Source of the DNA: Sodaliphilus pleomorphus
GTDB lineage: Bacteria; Bacteroidota; Bacteroidia; Bacteroidales; Muribaculaceae
NCBI RefSeq assembly: GCF_009676955.1
Contig: NZ_CP045696.1
Location: 1,557,001 to 1,621,000 of the forward strand
DNA length: 64,000 nucleotides
Reading direction: 5' to 3'
Below the pieces are notes generated by a model, which saw nothing but the letters and a program-made list of their open reading frames with translations, had not been told where the DNA came from and did no database searches. Each line of letters opens with the position of its first letter. Positions within the stretch are counted from its first letter, which is position 1. The translations under genes and the position numbers were made by a program. Below, piece after piece: positions 35,902 through 44,491 of the stretch.

Positions 35902-35938
35902 GCGGGGGAGGCCCCTCGTGATGAGAAACCTCCCCCGC
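35902..35938 (-). terminator. GC-rich hairpin after pgi
   Basis: GCGGGGGAGG pairs perfectly with CCTCCCCCGC across 17 bases, 41 bases beyond the pgi stop. It lacks a T-run. The rest of 35581-35978 shows no gene. Confidence 0.5.
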
Positions 35939-35978
35939 TGTGCTGTGTGTGTGTGCCTGTGGCGGCAATAGTGCCAGG

Positions 35979-37304
35979 CTACTTGCCCAGCTTGGCCTTG
36001 ATGGCCTTGCTCTCGGCCTCGTAGCCAGGCTTGTCGAGCAGGGCAAACATGTTTTTCTTGTAGGCCTCGACACCTGGCTGGTTGAACGGGTTCACATCGA
36101 GGATGTAGCCGCTCACGCCGCAAGCCTTCTCAAAGAAGTAGATGAGCTGGCCCAGGTACTTCTCCTTGAGGGCCGGCACGGTGATGAGCAGGTTGGGCAC
36201 GCCACCGTCCACATGAGCCAGGCGGGTGCCCAGCTCGGCCATCTTGTTCACATAGTCAACGTGCTTGCCGGCGATGAAGTTGAGACCGTCGAGATTGGCC
36301 TTGTCGTCGGGTATCACGACCGAGTGGGCAGGCTCGCCCACGCTTATCACGGTCTCGTAGATGGTGCGCTCACCGTCTTGTATCCACTGGCCCATCGAGT
36401 GAAGATCGGTCGTGAAGTCGCAGGCGGCGGGGAAAATGCCCTTGTGGTCCTTGCCCTCGCTCTCGCCGTAGAGCTGCTTCCACCACTCGGCAAAGTAGTG
36501 CAGCTTGGGGTTGAAGTTGACCAGCAGCTCAATCTTGCGGCCAGCGCGATACAGGGCGTTGCGCGTGGTGGCATAGGTGAAAATGTCGTCGCCGCCGGCT
36601 TTCTCCATCTCGACAGCGCCCTCGACCAGGGCCTTGATGTCGTAGCCGGCCACGGCGATAGGCAGCAGGCCCACGGGCGTGAGCACCGAGAAGCGGCCGC
36701 CCACGTTGTCGGGTATCACATAGGTCTTGTAGCCCTCTTGGGTGGCCAGGCCGCGCAGCGCGCCCCGGCGGGCGTCGGTCACAGCCACGATGCGGGTGGC
36801 TGCCTCGGCCTTGCCCACTTGCTGCTCAAGCATGTCCTTGAGCAGGCGGAAGGCTATCGAGGGCTCGGTGGTGGTGCCCGACTTTGAAATCACGATGATG
36901 CCAAATTGCTTGCCCTTGAGCAGGTCGATGAGGTCGTAGAGGTAGTCCTCGCCTATGTTGTTGCCGGCAAAGAGCACATGGGTGGTGGCAGGCTTGTAGG
37001 CCGCAAAGTTGTCGGCCAGCGCCTCGATCACGGCCTTGGCGCCAAGATAGCTGCCGCCTATGCCTATGGTCACCACATACTGGCACTTGCTGCGCAGCGA
37101 CTGGGCGGTGGCCTCAATGTCGTTCAGAAAATCGGGGGTAATGCTGCTGGGCAGGTGCAGCCAGCCCAGGAAGTCGTTGCCCAGGCCTGTGCCTTGTTCC
37201 AGCTTCAGGGCGGCTGCCTCGGCGGCAGGGCGCAACGCTGCCACTTGCTCCTGGTCGATGACCTGGCCCAGTGCAGCTGTGTTGTTTACTTGAATTTTTG
37301 ACAT
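35979..37304 (-). CDS. pgi: Glucose-6-phosphate isomerase
   Basis: 441 residues, the length of the short bacterial form. Converts glucose 6-phosphate to fructose 6-phosphate in glycolysis. The sugar-phosphate fold shows [31 protein letters not shown] (phosphate binding), [19 protein letters not shown], and the C-terminal [10 protein letters not shown] with the catalytic Lys. A TACCTTTG promoter element is at 37374. Confidence 0.97.
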   Translation of the reverse strand: MSKIQVNNTAALGQVIDQEQVAALRPAAEAAALKLEQGTGLGNDFLGWLHLPSSITPDFLNDIEATAQSLRSKCQYVVTIGIGGSYLGAKAVIEALADNFAAYKPATTHVLFAGNNIGEDYLYDLIDLLKGKQFGIIVISKSGTTTEPSIAFRLLKDMLEQQVGKAEAATRIVAVTDARRGALRGLATQEGYKTYVIPDNVGGRFSVLTPVGLLPIAVAGYDIKALVEGAVEMEKAGGDDIFTYATTRNALYRAGRKIELLVNFNPKLHYFAEWWKQLYGESEGKDHKGIFPAACDFTTDLHSMGQWIQDGERTIYETVISVGEPAHSVVIPDDKANLDGLNFIAGKHVDYVNKMAELGTRLAHVDGGVPNLLITVPALKEKYLGQLIYFFEKACGVSGYILDVNPFNQPGVEAYKKNMFALLDKPGYEAESKAIKAKLGK

Positions 37305-37373
37305 AATCTTGTAATACTGTTATTTATGTGTATGTGTGATTTAATCCTCTGTGTTTGATTGCTTTCTTAAAAG

Positions 37374-37381
37374 CAAAGGTA
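37374..37381 (-). promoter_or_regulatory. -7 element of pgi
   Basis: TACCTTTG on the minus strand, 70 bases before the ATG. Confidence 0.45.
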
Positions 37382-37462
37382 ATGTAATTGGGCCACACCG
37401 CAATGGGAGCCAATCCTGTTTTTTTTCACAATCGAGCCATGCCGGCCACAGGGCAGCGGCGC

Positions 37463-38596
37463 CTACAGGGCCTTGGTATAGGCGCGGCGGCGCTTGTGCT
37501 GCACGTAGTCGAAGTATTGCCACTGCTTCTGCACGTTGGCGTTGTCTTCGAGCTCCACGTTGGTCTCGGCCCACTTGTAGTGGCGGCGCTGGAACACGGG
37601 CAGCAAGTCGGTGAAGAGCATCGAGTTCACGCCCTTGCTTTGCAGCTCGGGCTCGACGGCGATAAGCATGAGGTCGACAATGGGCGAGTGGCCCGTGATG
37701 GCGCGCAGCAGGTGCAGCCAGCCCAGGGGCAGGTAGCGCCCGCGACTGGCCTGCAAGGCGTGGCTGAGCGAGGGAATGGAGATGCCCACGCCCACCAGCC
37801 GGTCGCTGGCGTCGACGATGAGCGAGATGTGGTCGAGAGGCAGGGCCGGCAGGTAGAGCTTGATGTAGTGCTGGATTTGCGCCTCGGTGAGCGGCGAGTA
37901 GCCGAAGAGGCTGTCGTAGGCCTTGTTGATGAGATGAAACACGGCGTCGGCATAGTTGCGCACCAGCTGCTTGCGGCTCTTGAGGTGCAGGTTGCGCAGG
38001 CCGTATTTCTCTTGCACTATCTTGGAGATGCGCACCATCTTCTCGGGGATGGTGTCGGGCACAAAGACCTTGTATTCTACCCAGTCGGTGTCTTTCTTAA
38101 AGCCCACGCGCTCCAGCTGCCTGCCATAGTAGGGGTAGTTGTAGATCGTGGCCTGCGTGCTCAGCTCATCGAAGCCCTCGATGAGGCAGCCCTCGGGGTC
38201 CATGTCGGTGAAACCCAGCGGGCCGGTGAGGTATTCCATGCCCTGCTCCTTGCCCCAGCGGGTCACTGCCCCGATGAGACCGTCGACCACCTCGTCGTCG
38301 TCGATAAAGTCGACAAAGCCGAAGCGGCACTCTTGCTTGCCCTCGCGCTCGTTCACCACCCGGTTGATGATGCCGGCAATGCGCCCCACGGGCTTGCCGT
38401 CGCGGTAGGCCATGTAGTACACACTCTGGCAGAACTCAAATGCCGGGTTCTCGCTGGGTGTGAGCGTGCCCACCTCGTCGGTGACAAGCGAGGGCACATA
38501 GTAGGGATTGCCTTTATACAGCACATCGATGGGATAATGCACAAACTTGAGCAAGTTGCGCTTGGTGGGCTCTATGAGCCTAATTTCTACAGCCAT
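37463..38596 (-). CDS. GNAT-like N-acetyltransferase family protein
   Basis: 377 residues. Two GNAT-like parts are visible. The N-terminal half has YYMAYRDGKPVGRIAGIINR and FGFVDFIDDDEVVDGLIGA; the C-terminal half has DLMLIAVEPELQSKGVNSMLF, the cofactor-binding type of segment, then WAETNVELEDNANVQKQWQYF. This matches a widely conserved Bacteroidetes protein annotated only as an acetyltransferase. Substrate unknown. It lies 158 bases upstream of pgi on the same strand but has its own promoter element. Confidence 0.75.
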   Translation of the reverse strand: MAVEIRLIEPTKRNLLKFVHYPIDVLYKGNPYYVPSLVTDEVGTLTPSENPAFEFCQSVYYMAYRDGKPVGRIAGIINRVVNEREGKQECRFGFVDFIDDDEVVDGLIGAVTRWGKEQGMEYLTGPLGFTDMDPEGCLIEGFDELSTQATIYNYPYYGRQLERVGFKKDTDWVEYKVFVPDTIPEKMVRISKIVQEKYGLRNLHLKSRKQLVRNYADAVFHLINKAYDSLFGYSPLTEAQIQHYIKLYLPALPLDHISLIVDASDRLVGVGISIPSLSHALQASRGRYLPLGWLHLLRAITGHSPIVDLMLIAVEPELQSKGVNSMLFTDLLPVFQRRHYKWAETNVELEDNANVQKQWQYFDYVQHKRRRAYTKAL

Positions 38597-38625
38597 ACAC
38601 TAAATACAAATCATTTTTCAGGTTG

Positions 38626-38633
38626 CAAAGATA
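38626..38633 (-). promoter_or_regulatory. -7 element of the GNAT-like gene
   Basis: TATCTTTG on the minus strand, 30 bases before the ATG. Confidence 0.5.
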
Positions 38634-38761
38634 ATAAAAACAGCCCAATGCGCAGCAACATGCCGCAACATTTATCGCTATATTGCCACCTCTTGAATAC
38701 CAGTCGATAGAAATAGTGGGTGTGGCCACAGGCGCCATGCCTCGGGGGGGGCGCGACGCGG

Positions 38762-40585
38762 TTAGCTCTTGATGCCCGTCTGCACCACCTCGCCGTTGTG
38801 CACGATCTCGTCGCTGTTCTCGCGCTCACGCCGGCGTATCTGCGTCTCAATGCCGTCGATCACGTTCACGATAAAGTCGCCCAGCTTCTCGGCCTCGCAT
38901 ATAATGTCCATGTAGAAGATGCCAGCCTGGTAGGGATACTTCTTCTGGTTGATGTTTTCGATATTCTCGGTGCGCAGCATGTTGCGCATGTTGTTGATTT
39001 CGCGCTCCTTGTTGTAGTTGCGTATCAAGTCGTCGCTCGTGGCGTTGTCGATGTCGCACAGCACGGCAATCATGTTGCTCATGGCCTCGCCCACGAGCTT
39101 GAGCATCTGGTCGATGTTCTCATAGTTGTAGTCGACAAAGTGGGCCCCGGCCTCCTCCTTGCGCACAAGCGTGCGCGCAATGTTGTTGCACGAGTCGGCG
39201 ATGCTCTCGATCTCGCTCACGATGCTCAGCATCGTGCCCACGCGCAGCTTGGCATCGTAGGAGAGGCGCCCGTCGACCAGGTTGTTGAGGTACTTGCCTA
39301 TCTCGATTTCCATGCGGTCGGAAATATCCTCGTACTTGCCAATGCGCGAGTACACCTTGTTGAACTCGCTGGTGCCCGTCTTGATGTGCACCAGCGACTT
39401 CACCATGCCCAGCATGCGCTCCACGCGCTCGGCATAGACCACAATCTCACGCTGCGCCTGCGTGATGTTGAGCTCGGCGGCATTGAGCAGGCCGGCCGAG
39501 ATGTACTTGAGCTGGAACTCGTCGTCTTCCTTCTTGTGGTGGCTGTGCACCAGGTGGTTCACCATCTTCACATAGCCCTTGGTGAACCATATCATCACCG
39601 AGAGGTTGATGAGGTTGAACACCGTGTGGAACATCGACATGCCAAACGAGATGGAAAAGGCCAGCGTGGCCATCTCGTGCGGGCTCACCTTCACACCCTG
39701 GCTCATCTTGGTGTAGAGCAGGGTGGGGTCGGGCGTGGAAAAGACGTCGATGCATATCCACTCGATGAGCGGGATGAATGCATACCAGGCCACCAGGGTC
39801 CACACCGTGCCCAGCACGTTGAACAGCAAGTGCCCCACAGCGGCCTTCTTGGCGGCCAGGTTGGCGCCCAGCGAGGCCAGCAGCGGGGTGATGGTGGTGC
39901 CTATGTTGCTGCCCAGCACCATGGCACAGGCCATGTCGAAGGGTATCCACCCCTTGGTGGCCATCACCAGCACGATGGCAAAGGTGGCCGCGCTCGACTG
40001 TATCACCAGTGTCACCACCAGGCCCACGGTGAGGAAGATGAGCACCGACCAGAATCCCATGTTGGCATAGCCCTGAAGCACGCCAAAGGCATTGGCATCG
40101 AGCACAGGCACGTTCTGCTGTATGAAGTCGAGACCGTAGAACAGCAGTACAAAGCCTATGAGAAACTCGCCTATGTTTTTATACTGGTTTTTCTTGAGAA
40201 ACAGCATCGGCACCGCTATGGCCAGCAGCGGCAGCAGCACCACGCTCAGGTTGACCTTGAAGCCGAATATCGACACGATCCACGCCGTGAAGGTGGTGCC
40301 CACATTGGCGCCGAAGATTACGGCCATCGACTGCTCGAGCGACATCAAGCCGGCATTCACAAAGCTCACCACCATCACCGTCGAGGCCGACGAGCTCTGG
40401 ATGAGCGCCGTGATGGCGATGCCCGTGATCACACCCATGAAACGGTTTTTAGTCATCACAGCCAGTATCGAGCGCAGGCGGTTGCCCGCAGCCTTCTGAA
40501 GGCCCTCGCTCATCACCTTCATTCCGTATAGAAACAAGCCCACTGCACCCAGCAGCGACAAAAAATCAAGTATGGAATAATCCAT
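38762..40585 (-). CDS. Na/Pi cotransporter family protein with PhoU-like tail
   Basis: 607 residues. About eight membrane helices form two inverted repeats that each carry the QSSSA/QSSAA signature: TALIQSSSASTVMVVSFVNA and LVIQSSAATFAIVLVMA, with GANVGTTFTAW and GSNIGTTITPL. The cytoplasmic C-terminus (about 340-600) is helical and PhoU-like (IGKYEDISDRMEIEIGKYL, IVSEIESIADSCNNIART). Probably a sodium-dependent phosphate transporter, or an exporter as suggested for some relatives. Confidence 0.92.
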   Translation of the reverse strand: MDYSILDFLSLLGAVGLFLYGMKVMSEGLQKAAGNRLRSILAVMTKNRFMGVITGIAITALIQSSSASTVMVVSFVNAGLMSLEQSMAVIFGANVGTTFTAWIVSIFGFKVNLSVVLLPLLAIAVPMLFLKKNQYKNIGEFLIGFVLLFYGLDFIQQNVPVLDANAFGVLQGYANMGFWSVLIFLTVGLVVTLVIQSSAATFAIVLVMATKGWIPFDMACAMVLGSNIGTTITPLLASLGANLAAKKAAVGHLLFNVLGTVWTLVAWYAFIPLIEWICIDVFSTPDPTLLYTKMSQGVKVSPHEMATLAFSISFGMSMFHTVFNLINLSVMIWFTKGYVKMVNHLVHSHHKKEDDEFQLKYISAGLLNAAELNITQAQREIVVYAERVERMLGMVKSLVHIKTGTSEFNKVYSRIGKYEDISDRMEIEIGKYLNNLVDGRLSYDAKLRVGTMLSIVSEIESIADSCNNIARTLVRKEEAGAHFVDYNYENIDQMLKLVGEAMSNMIAVLCDIDNATSDDLIRNYNKEREINNMRNMLRTENIENINQKKYPYQAGIFYMDIICEAEKLGDFIVNVIDGIETQIRRRERENSDEIVHNGEVVQTGIKS

Positions 40586-40643
40586 TTATCAAGGGATTTA
40601 ATTATGTGTCAAAAAAAAGTGCTATGCTATTTCCGTCAGCGTG

Positions 40644-40651
40644 CAAATTTA
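40644..40651 (-). promoter_or_regulatory. -7 element of the Na/Pi transporter gene
   Basis: TAAATTTG on the minus strand, 59 bases before the ATG. Confidence 0.45.
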
Positions 40652-40794
40652 CTAATAATAATTTTAATAAGCCCTGCATCGGTTTAATTAATTTTATCTC
40701 ATCTTAGGCTTTCTTTACCGCTGCAGCCGCTCGGGCGGGGCAGGTTGTGCAACATTTTAAGGAAATTGTGCAAAACCAGTTGCCTGGCATTGCT

Positions 40795-40802
40795 TATCTT
40801 TG
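40795..40802 (+). promoter_or_regulatory. -7 element of the metal-related cluster
   Basis: TATCTTTG, 22 bases before the ATG at 40824. Confidence 0.5.
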
Positions 40803-40823
40803 CACTCGTAATACAAAGGCTGA

Positions 40824-41237
40824 ATGACACGATTGAGCAAAATCCTGACCCTGCTGCTGCTGGCTGTGTACATCACTGCCACGGGCAGCCGCATGTGGGC
40901 CTCGATCGACTGCGAGATGCACCACGGCGCCATGACCGCCCACCTGCAGCACTGCAGCGCGGCCGCCGCAAGCCACTCGACGGCGAGCATGACCGTCAAG
41001 TCGTGCTGCGACGCCCACCACAGCCAGGACCTCAGTCTCTACACAGCAGGCAGCCACTTCACCATGCCCGCCAAGCCGCTGGCTGCCTCCTGGGCCGCGG
41101 CCACAGTGCCTGTGGCCACCCGCCTGCCACGTCCGCAAGCCTGCACGCTCGGGCGCCTGGCACGCCCGGGGCCCCCATCACTGCCCTTGCCGCCGCGCGG
41201 CGGCAGCGGGCTGCGCGCACCTCCTGCGACAGCTTGA
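40824..41237 (+). CDS. Small Cys/His-rich secreted protein
   Basis: 137 residues. An N-terminal signal peptide (KILTLLLLAVYITATGSRMWA) is followed by a Cys/His-rich part: CEMHH, HLQHC, SCCDAHH (about residues 30-67). The rest is Pro/Ala/Arg-rich and of low complexity. The CC motif and its place directly before a TonB receptor recall the Bacteroidetes HYC_CC_PP small-protein family (from memory). A metal-binding role is inferred. The C-terminal 60 residues may not be conserved. Confidence 0.6.
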   Translation: MTRLSKILTLLLLAVYITATGSRMWASIDCEMHHGAMTAHLQHCSAAAASHSTASMTVKSCCDAHHSQDLSLYTAGSHFTMPAKPLAASWAAATVPVATRLPRPQACTLGRLARPGPPSLPLPPRGGSGLRAPPATA

Positions 41238-41254
41238 AAAATCCCCTCTCCCAG

Positions 41255-41286
41255 CCCCTGCTGCCGGCGCCCCCTGCTGCCGGCGC
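41255..41286 (+). repeat. Tandem 16-nt repeat, two copies
   Basis: CCCCTGCTGCCGGCGC occurs twice in direct tandem in the 100-base gap before the TonB receptor gene. Confidence 0.7.
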
Positions 41287-41338
41287 CGCAGGGCACAATC
41301 GATTTATCAACACTGTCACAACAAGGATTACAACACTC

Positions 41339-43684
41339 ATGACATTTCACAAGTATTTTCTCGCAGTCCCTGCCCTGCTGTGGGCTGCAAGCTCGCAGGC
41401 CGGCCAGGTGCGCGGCATGGTGTGCGACGAAAACCACGAGCCGCTCATAGGCGCCTCGGTATACTGGGCCGGTACCAACGTGGGCACCGTGACGGGCACC
41501 GACGGCACCTTCGGCCTGCACACCGTAAAAGACTACAACAAGCTGGTAGTGTCCTACATAGGCTACCGCCCCGACACTGTCGACGTGGCCGGCGACACCA
41601 CAACACTTGCCATCCACCTCACCCCCTCGACAACCCTGGGCGAGGTCGTGGTCGAGGGCGCACAGCGCGGCAACTCGCTGCTGGCCAAGTCGATCTACAA
41701 GACCGAAAACCTCTCGTTCACCGGCCTTACCAAACTCGCCTGCTGCACGGTGGCCGAGTCGTTTGAAAACTCGGCCTCGGTAACCGTGGGCTACAGCGAC
41801 GCCATCTCGGGCGCACGCCAAATCAAGATGCTGGGCCTGGCCGGCACCTACACCCAGATGCTCGATGAGAGCCGCCCCGTGATGCGCGGCCTGAGCGCCC
41901 CCTACGGCATGACCTACGTGCCCGGCATGTGGCTCAACTCGATACAGGTGTCTAAGGGTGTGTCGAGTGTCACCGCCGGCCACGACGCCGTGACGGGGCA
42001 AATCAATCTCGAGTACCGCAAGCCCACCGACGAGGAGCGCCTCTTTGTGAACGCCTATCTCGACGACATGCTGCGCCCCGAGCTCAACATCACCAGCGCC
42101 ATCCCGCTCACCCGCGACAAGCGCCTCTCTACCATCGTCATGGCCCACGGCTCGCTCGACACCGACTGGCGCGAGATGCGGCACATGGACCTCAACCGCG
42201 ACGGTTTCCGCGACCAGCCCAGCGACCGCAAGTTCAACCTGGCCAACCGCTGGATCTATATCACCAAGGGCGGCATGCAGCTGCGGTGGGGCTGGCACCT
42301 GCTGGCCGACGGCCGCACCGGCGGCATGCTCCACTACAAGGACAACGCCGCCATGCGCCAGGCCATGGCCGAGGACTGGGCCACCGCGGGCACCATGTAT
42401 GGGTCGCACATCGCCAACCGCGAGGCCAGCGGCTACTTCAAGGTGGCCCTGCCCGTGGGCACGGGCATCTACGACGAGCAGAGCAAGACCGAGAAACGCT
42501 CCAACGTGGCTCTGGTGGCCGACTTCACCCACTTCAACGAGAAGGCCTATTTCGGGCTCAACGACTACTACGGCAACCAGAACAGCATCACCGCCAACTT
42601 GATGTACAGCCACTACTTCGACCTCAAGTCGTCGCTCGTGGTGGGCGCACAGTCGCGCCTCGACTACTACCGCGAGCACTTGCTGGGCGCCACGCCCTGG
42701 ATTGCCGCCGCACCCTCCACTTTCTACAACATGAACCGCGACGAGCGCGAGGTGGGCGGCTATGCCGAGTACACCCTCGACATCAAGGACAAGTTTACCC
42801 TGGTGGCCGGCCTGCGCGGCGACTACAACGACCTGGCCGACCGCTTCTTTGTCACTCCTCGCGGCCACGTGAAGTGGAACATCCTGCCCAAGACCACGCT
42901 GCGCGCCTCGGCCGGCCTGGGCTACCGCATGACCGACATCGTGGCCGACAACATAGGCATGCTGGCCACCGGCCGGCAAATCCTGATCAACGGCGGCCAC
43001 ACCGCCTATGCCGACCTCGACCGCATGGAGAAAGCCCTCACCGTGGGCGGCAGCCTCACCCAGAACTTTGTGCTGGGCAACGACCAGAATGCCTCGCTCA
43101 GCTTCGACTACTTCCGCACGCGCTTCTACAAGACCCTCGTGGTCGACCAGGAGTGGGACCCGGCTGCCATCAACATCTACGAGAGCGACCGCCTGTCCTA
43201 CACCGACTCCTACCAGCTCGATTTCAACTGGACACCGTTCACGCGCTTCGACGTGTTTGCCACCTTCCGCTACACCACCAGCCGCATGACTATCGACCGC
43301 CCCGACGGCACCACCGCCCGCGTCGAGCGTCCGCTCATCAACCAGTTCAAGACGTTGCTCAACTTGAGCTACGCCACCAAGTTCCGCATGTGGGTCTTCG
43401 ATGTCACCGGCCAGCTCAACGGCAAGGCTCGCATCCCGTCGGCCACCGGCGACCTGGCCCACGACAGCCACTCGCCCGTCTACCCCATGCTCTTTGCACA
43501 AGTCACCCACAAGATAGGCCGCGCCGATGTGTATCTGGGCTGCGAGAACATCACCGACTACCGCCAGAAGGTGCCCATCGCCAGCGCCGACAACCCCTTC
43601 AGCACACAGTTCAACTCGATGAACGTGTGGGGACCGCTCATGGGCCGCAAGTTCTATGTGGGCGTGCGCTTCAATCTCTATTAA
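41339..43684 (+). CDS. TonB-dependent receptor, probably for metal
   Basis: 781 residues from the ATG at 41339. A signal peptide ending ASSQA is followed by a carboxypeptidase-like domain (VRGMVCDENHEPLIGASVYW), then a plug whose start carries the TKLACCTVAESFENSASV phrase, and further ARQIKMLGLAGTYTQML and VSKGVSSVTAGHDAVTGQIN. The barrel ends GRKFYVGVRFNLY. Receptors with this Cys-Cys plug often stand beside copper or other heavy-metal genes (established from memory). Here the neighbours are a Cys/His protein and an HMA-domain protein. The long frame upstream of the ATG is not needed. Confidence 0.92.
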   Translation: MTFHKYFLAVPALLWAASSQAGQVRGMVCDENHEPLIGASVYWAGTNVGTVTGTDGTFGLHTVKDYNKLVVSYIGYRPDTVDVAGDTTTLAIHLTPSTTLGEVVVEGAQRGNSLLAKSIYKTENLSFTGLTKLACCTVAESFENSASVTVGYSDAISGARQIKMLGLAGTYTQMLDESRPVMRGLSAPYGMTYVPGMWLNSIQVSKGVSSVTAGHDAVTGQINLEYRKPTDEERLFVNAYLDDMLRPELNITSAIPLTRDKRLSTIVMAHGSLDTDWREMRHMDLNRDGFRDQPSDRKFNLANRWIYITKGGMQLRWGWHLLADGRTGGMLHYKDNAAMRQAMAEDWATAGTMYGSHIANREASGYFKVALPVGTGIYDEQSKTEKRSNVALVADFTHFNEKAYFGLNDYYGNQNSITANLMYSHYFDLKSSLVVGAQSRLDYYREHLLGATPWIAAAPSTFYNMNRDEREVGGYAEYTLDIKDKFTLVAGLRGDYNDLADRFFVTPRGHVKWNILPKTTLRASAGLGYRMTDIVADNIGMLATGRQILINGGHTAYADLDRMEKALTVGGSLTQNFVLGNDQNASLSFDYFRTRFYKTLVVDQEWDPAAINIYESDRLSYTDSYQLDFNWTPFTRFDVFATFRYTTSRMTIDRPDGTTARVERPLINQFKTLLNLSYATKFRMWVFDVTGQLNGKARIPSATGDLAHDSHSPVYPMLFAQVTHKIGRADVYLGCENITDYRQKVPIASADNPFSTQFNSMNVWGPLMGRKFYVGVRFNLY

Positions 43685-43767
43685 CAATATCAACCACTCC
43701 CCTTCCCACGAAGCGGGTAAAGTTGTAAAAAAAAATTAAAACATTTTTATTAGCAACACTTTTGCAT

Positions 43768-43775
43768 TATATTTG
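43768..43775 (+). promoter_or_regulatory. -7 element of the HMA protein gene
   Basis: TATATTTG, 27 bases before the ATG at 43803. Confidence 0.5.
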
Positions 43776-43802
43776 CACAAAACCAATAAATATCAAGCAA
43801 TT

Positions 43803-44375
43803 ATGAAAAAGTTATTTTTATTATGCGTGATTGCCGTTCTCGCTATCGGCGCTATCACTGCCAAAGAAAACAATAATGTGAAGACAACTGTTTTCACCTC
43901 GGGCGACATCTACTGCCAGAGCTGTGTCAACAAGATCATGAACAACATCCCCACCCTGGGCAAGGGCATCGAGGATGTGAAAGTCGACGTGCAAACCAAG
44001 ACGGTGACAGTGAAATACAACACCAGCAAAAACAACGACCAAAACATCATCAAGGGCCTGAAAAAGCTCGACGTGAACGCCATGGTCATGGCTGGCAATG
44101 CCCAGCAAGGCGGCAGCCAGCCCGCTGCCACCCCCTACTGCACCATGCCTGCCATGGCACAAGACAACAACCACTGCCAGAACGGTGCCAAAGCGGCCGA
44201 CCACGACTGCACCAATCACCAGAAGGGTGCCAAGGCTGCCCAGCACCAATGCCAGGGCCAGCAGGCCGCATCCTGCACCCCCACGGCCACCTCGTGCGAC
44301 AATGACCAGAACTGCAACTCGCAGGCCAGCGGCTCATGCTGCGGCGGCGGCAACGCCCACGGCAAGAAGAAATAA
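43803..44375 (+). CDS. Exported HMA-domain protein with Cys/His-rich tail
   Basis: 190 residues from the ATG at 43803. A signal peptide (LFLLCVIAVLAIGAITAK) is followed by one heavy-metal-associated domain (about 26-95): the metal loop is GDIYCQSCVNKIM, a variant of GMTCxxC, followed by VKVDVQTKTVTVKYN and KGLKKLDVNAMVM. The last 90 residues are an unstructured tail very rich in Cys, His, Gln and Ala (for example NHCQNGAKAADHDCTNH, SCCGGGNAHGKKK), with about ten Cys. It may be a periplasmic metal carrier or store for the TonB receptor upstream (inference). Confidence 0.85.
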   Translation: MKKLFLLCVIAVLAIGAITAKENNNVKTTVFTSGDIYCQSCVNKIMNNIPTLGKGIEDVKVDVQTKTVTVKYNTSKNNDQNIIKGLKKLDVNAMVMAGNAQQGGSQPAATPYCTMPAMAQDNNHCQNGAKAADHDCTNHQKGAKAAQHQCQGQQAASCTPTATSCDNDQNCNSQASGSCCGGGNAHGKKK

Positions 44376-44415
44376 AAATTTGGCGTGTAAACGCTACCCC
44401 CACACATAGCACAAG

Positions 44416-44450
44416 CAAGGGCTGCGCTCCAAGCATGAGCGCAGCCCTTG
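44416..44450. terminator. Bidirectional terminator between convergent genes
   Basis: CAAGGGCTGCGCT pairs perfectly with AGCGCAGCCCTTG across 9 bases. The T-run is weak in both directions. Confidence 0.55.
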
Positions 44451-44491
44451 TTGCATGATAGTGTCGACGCTGCGGGCAGCGTCTCAATTCA

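Noticed and set aside
40745..43684. A 979-residue version of the TonB receptor
   Set aside because: The first 198 residues are a shadow of the small Cys/His gene and a low-complexity gap. The ATG at 41339 gives a clean signal peptide.
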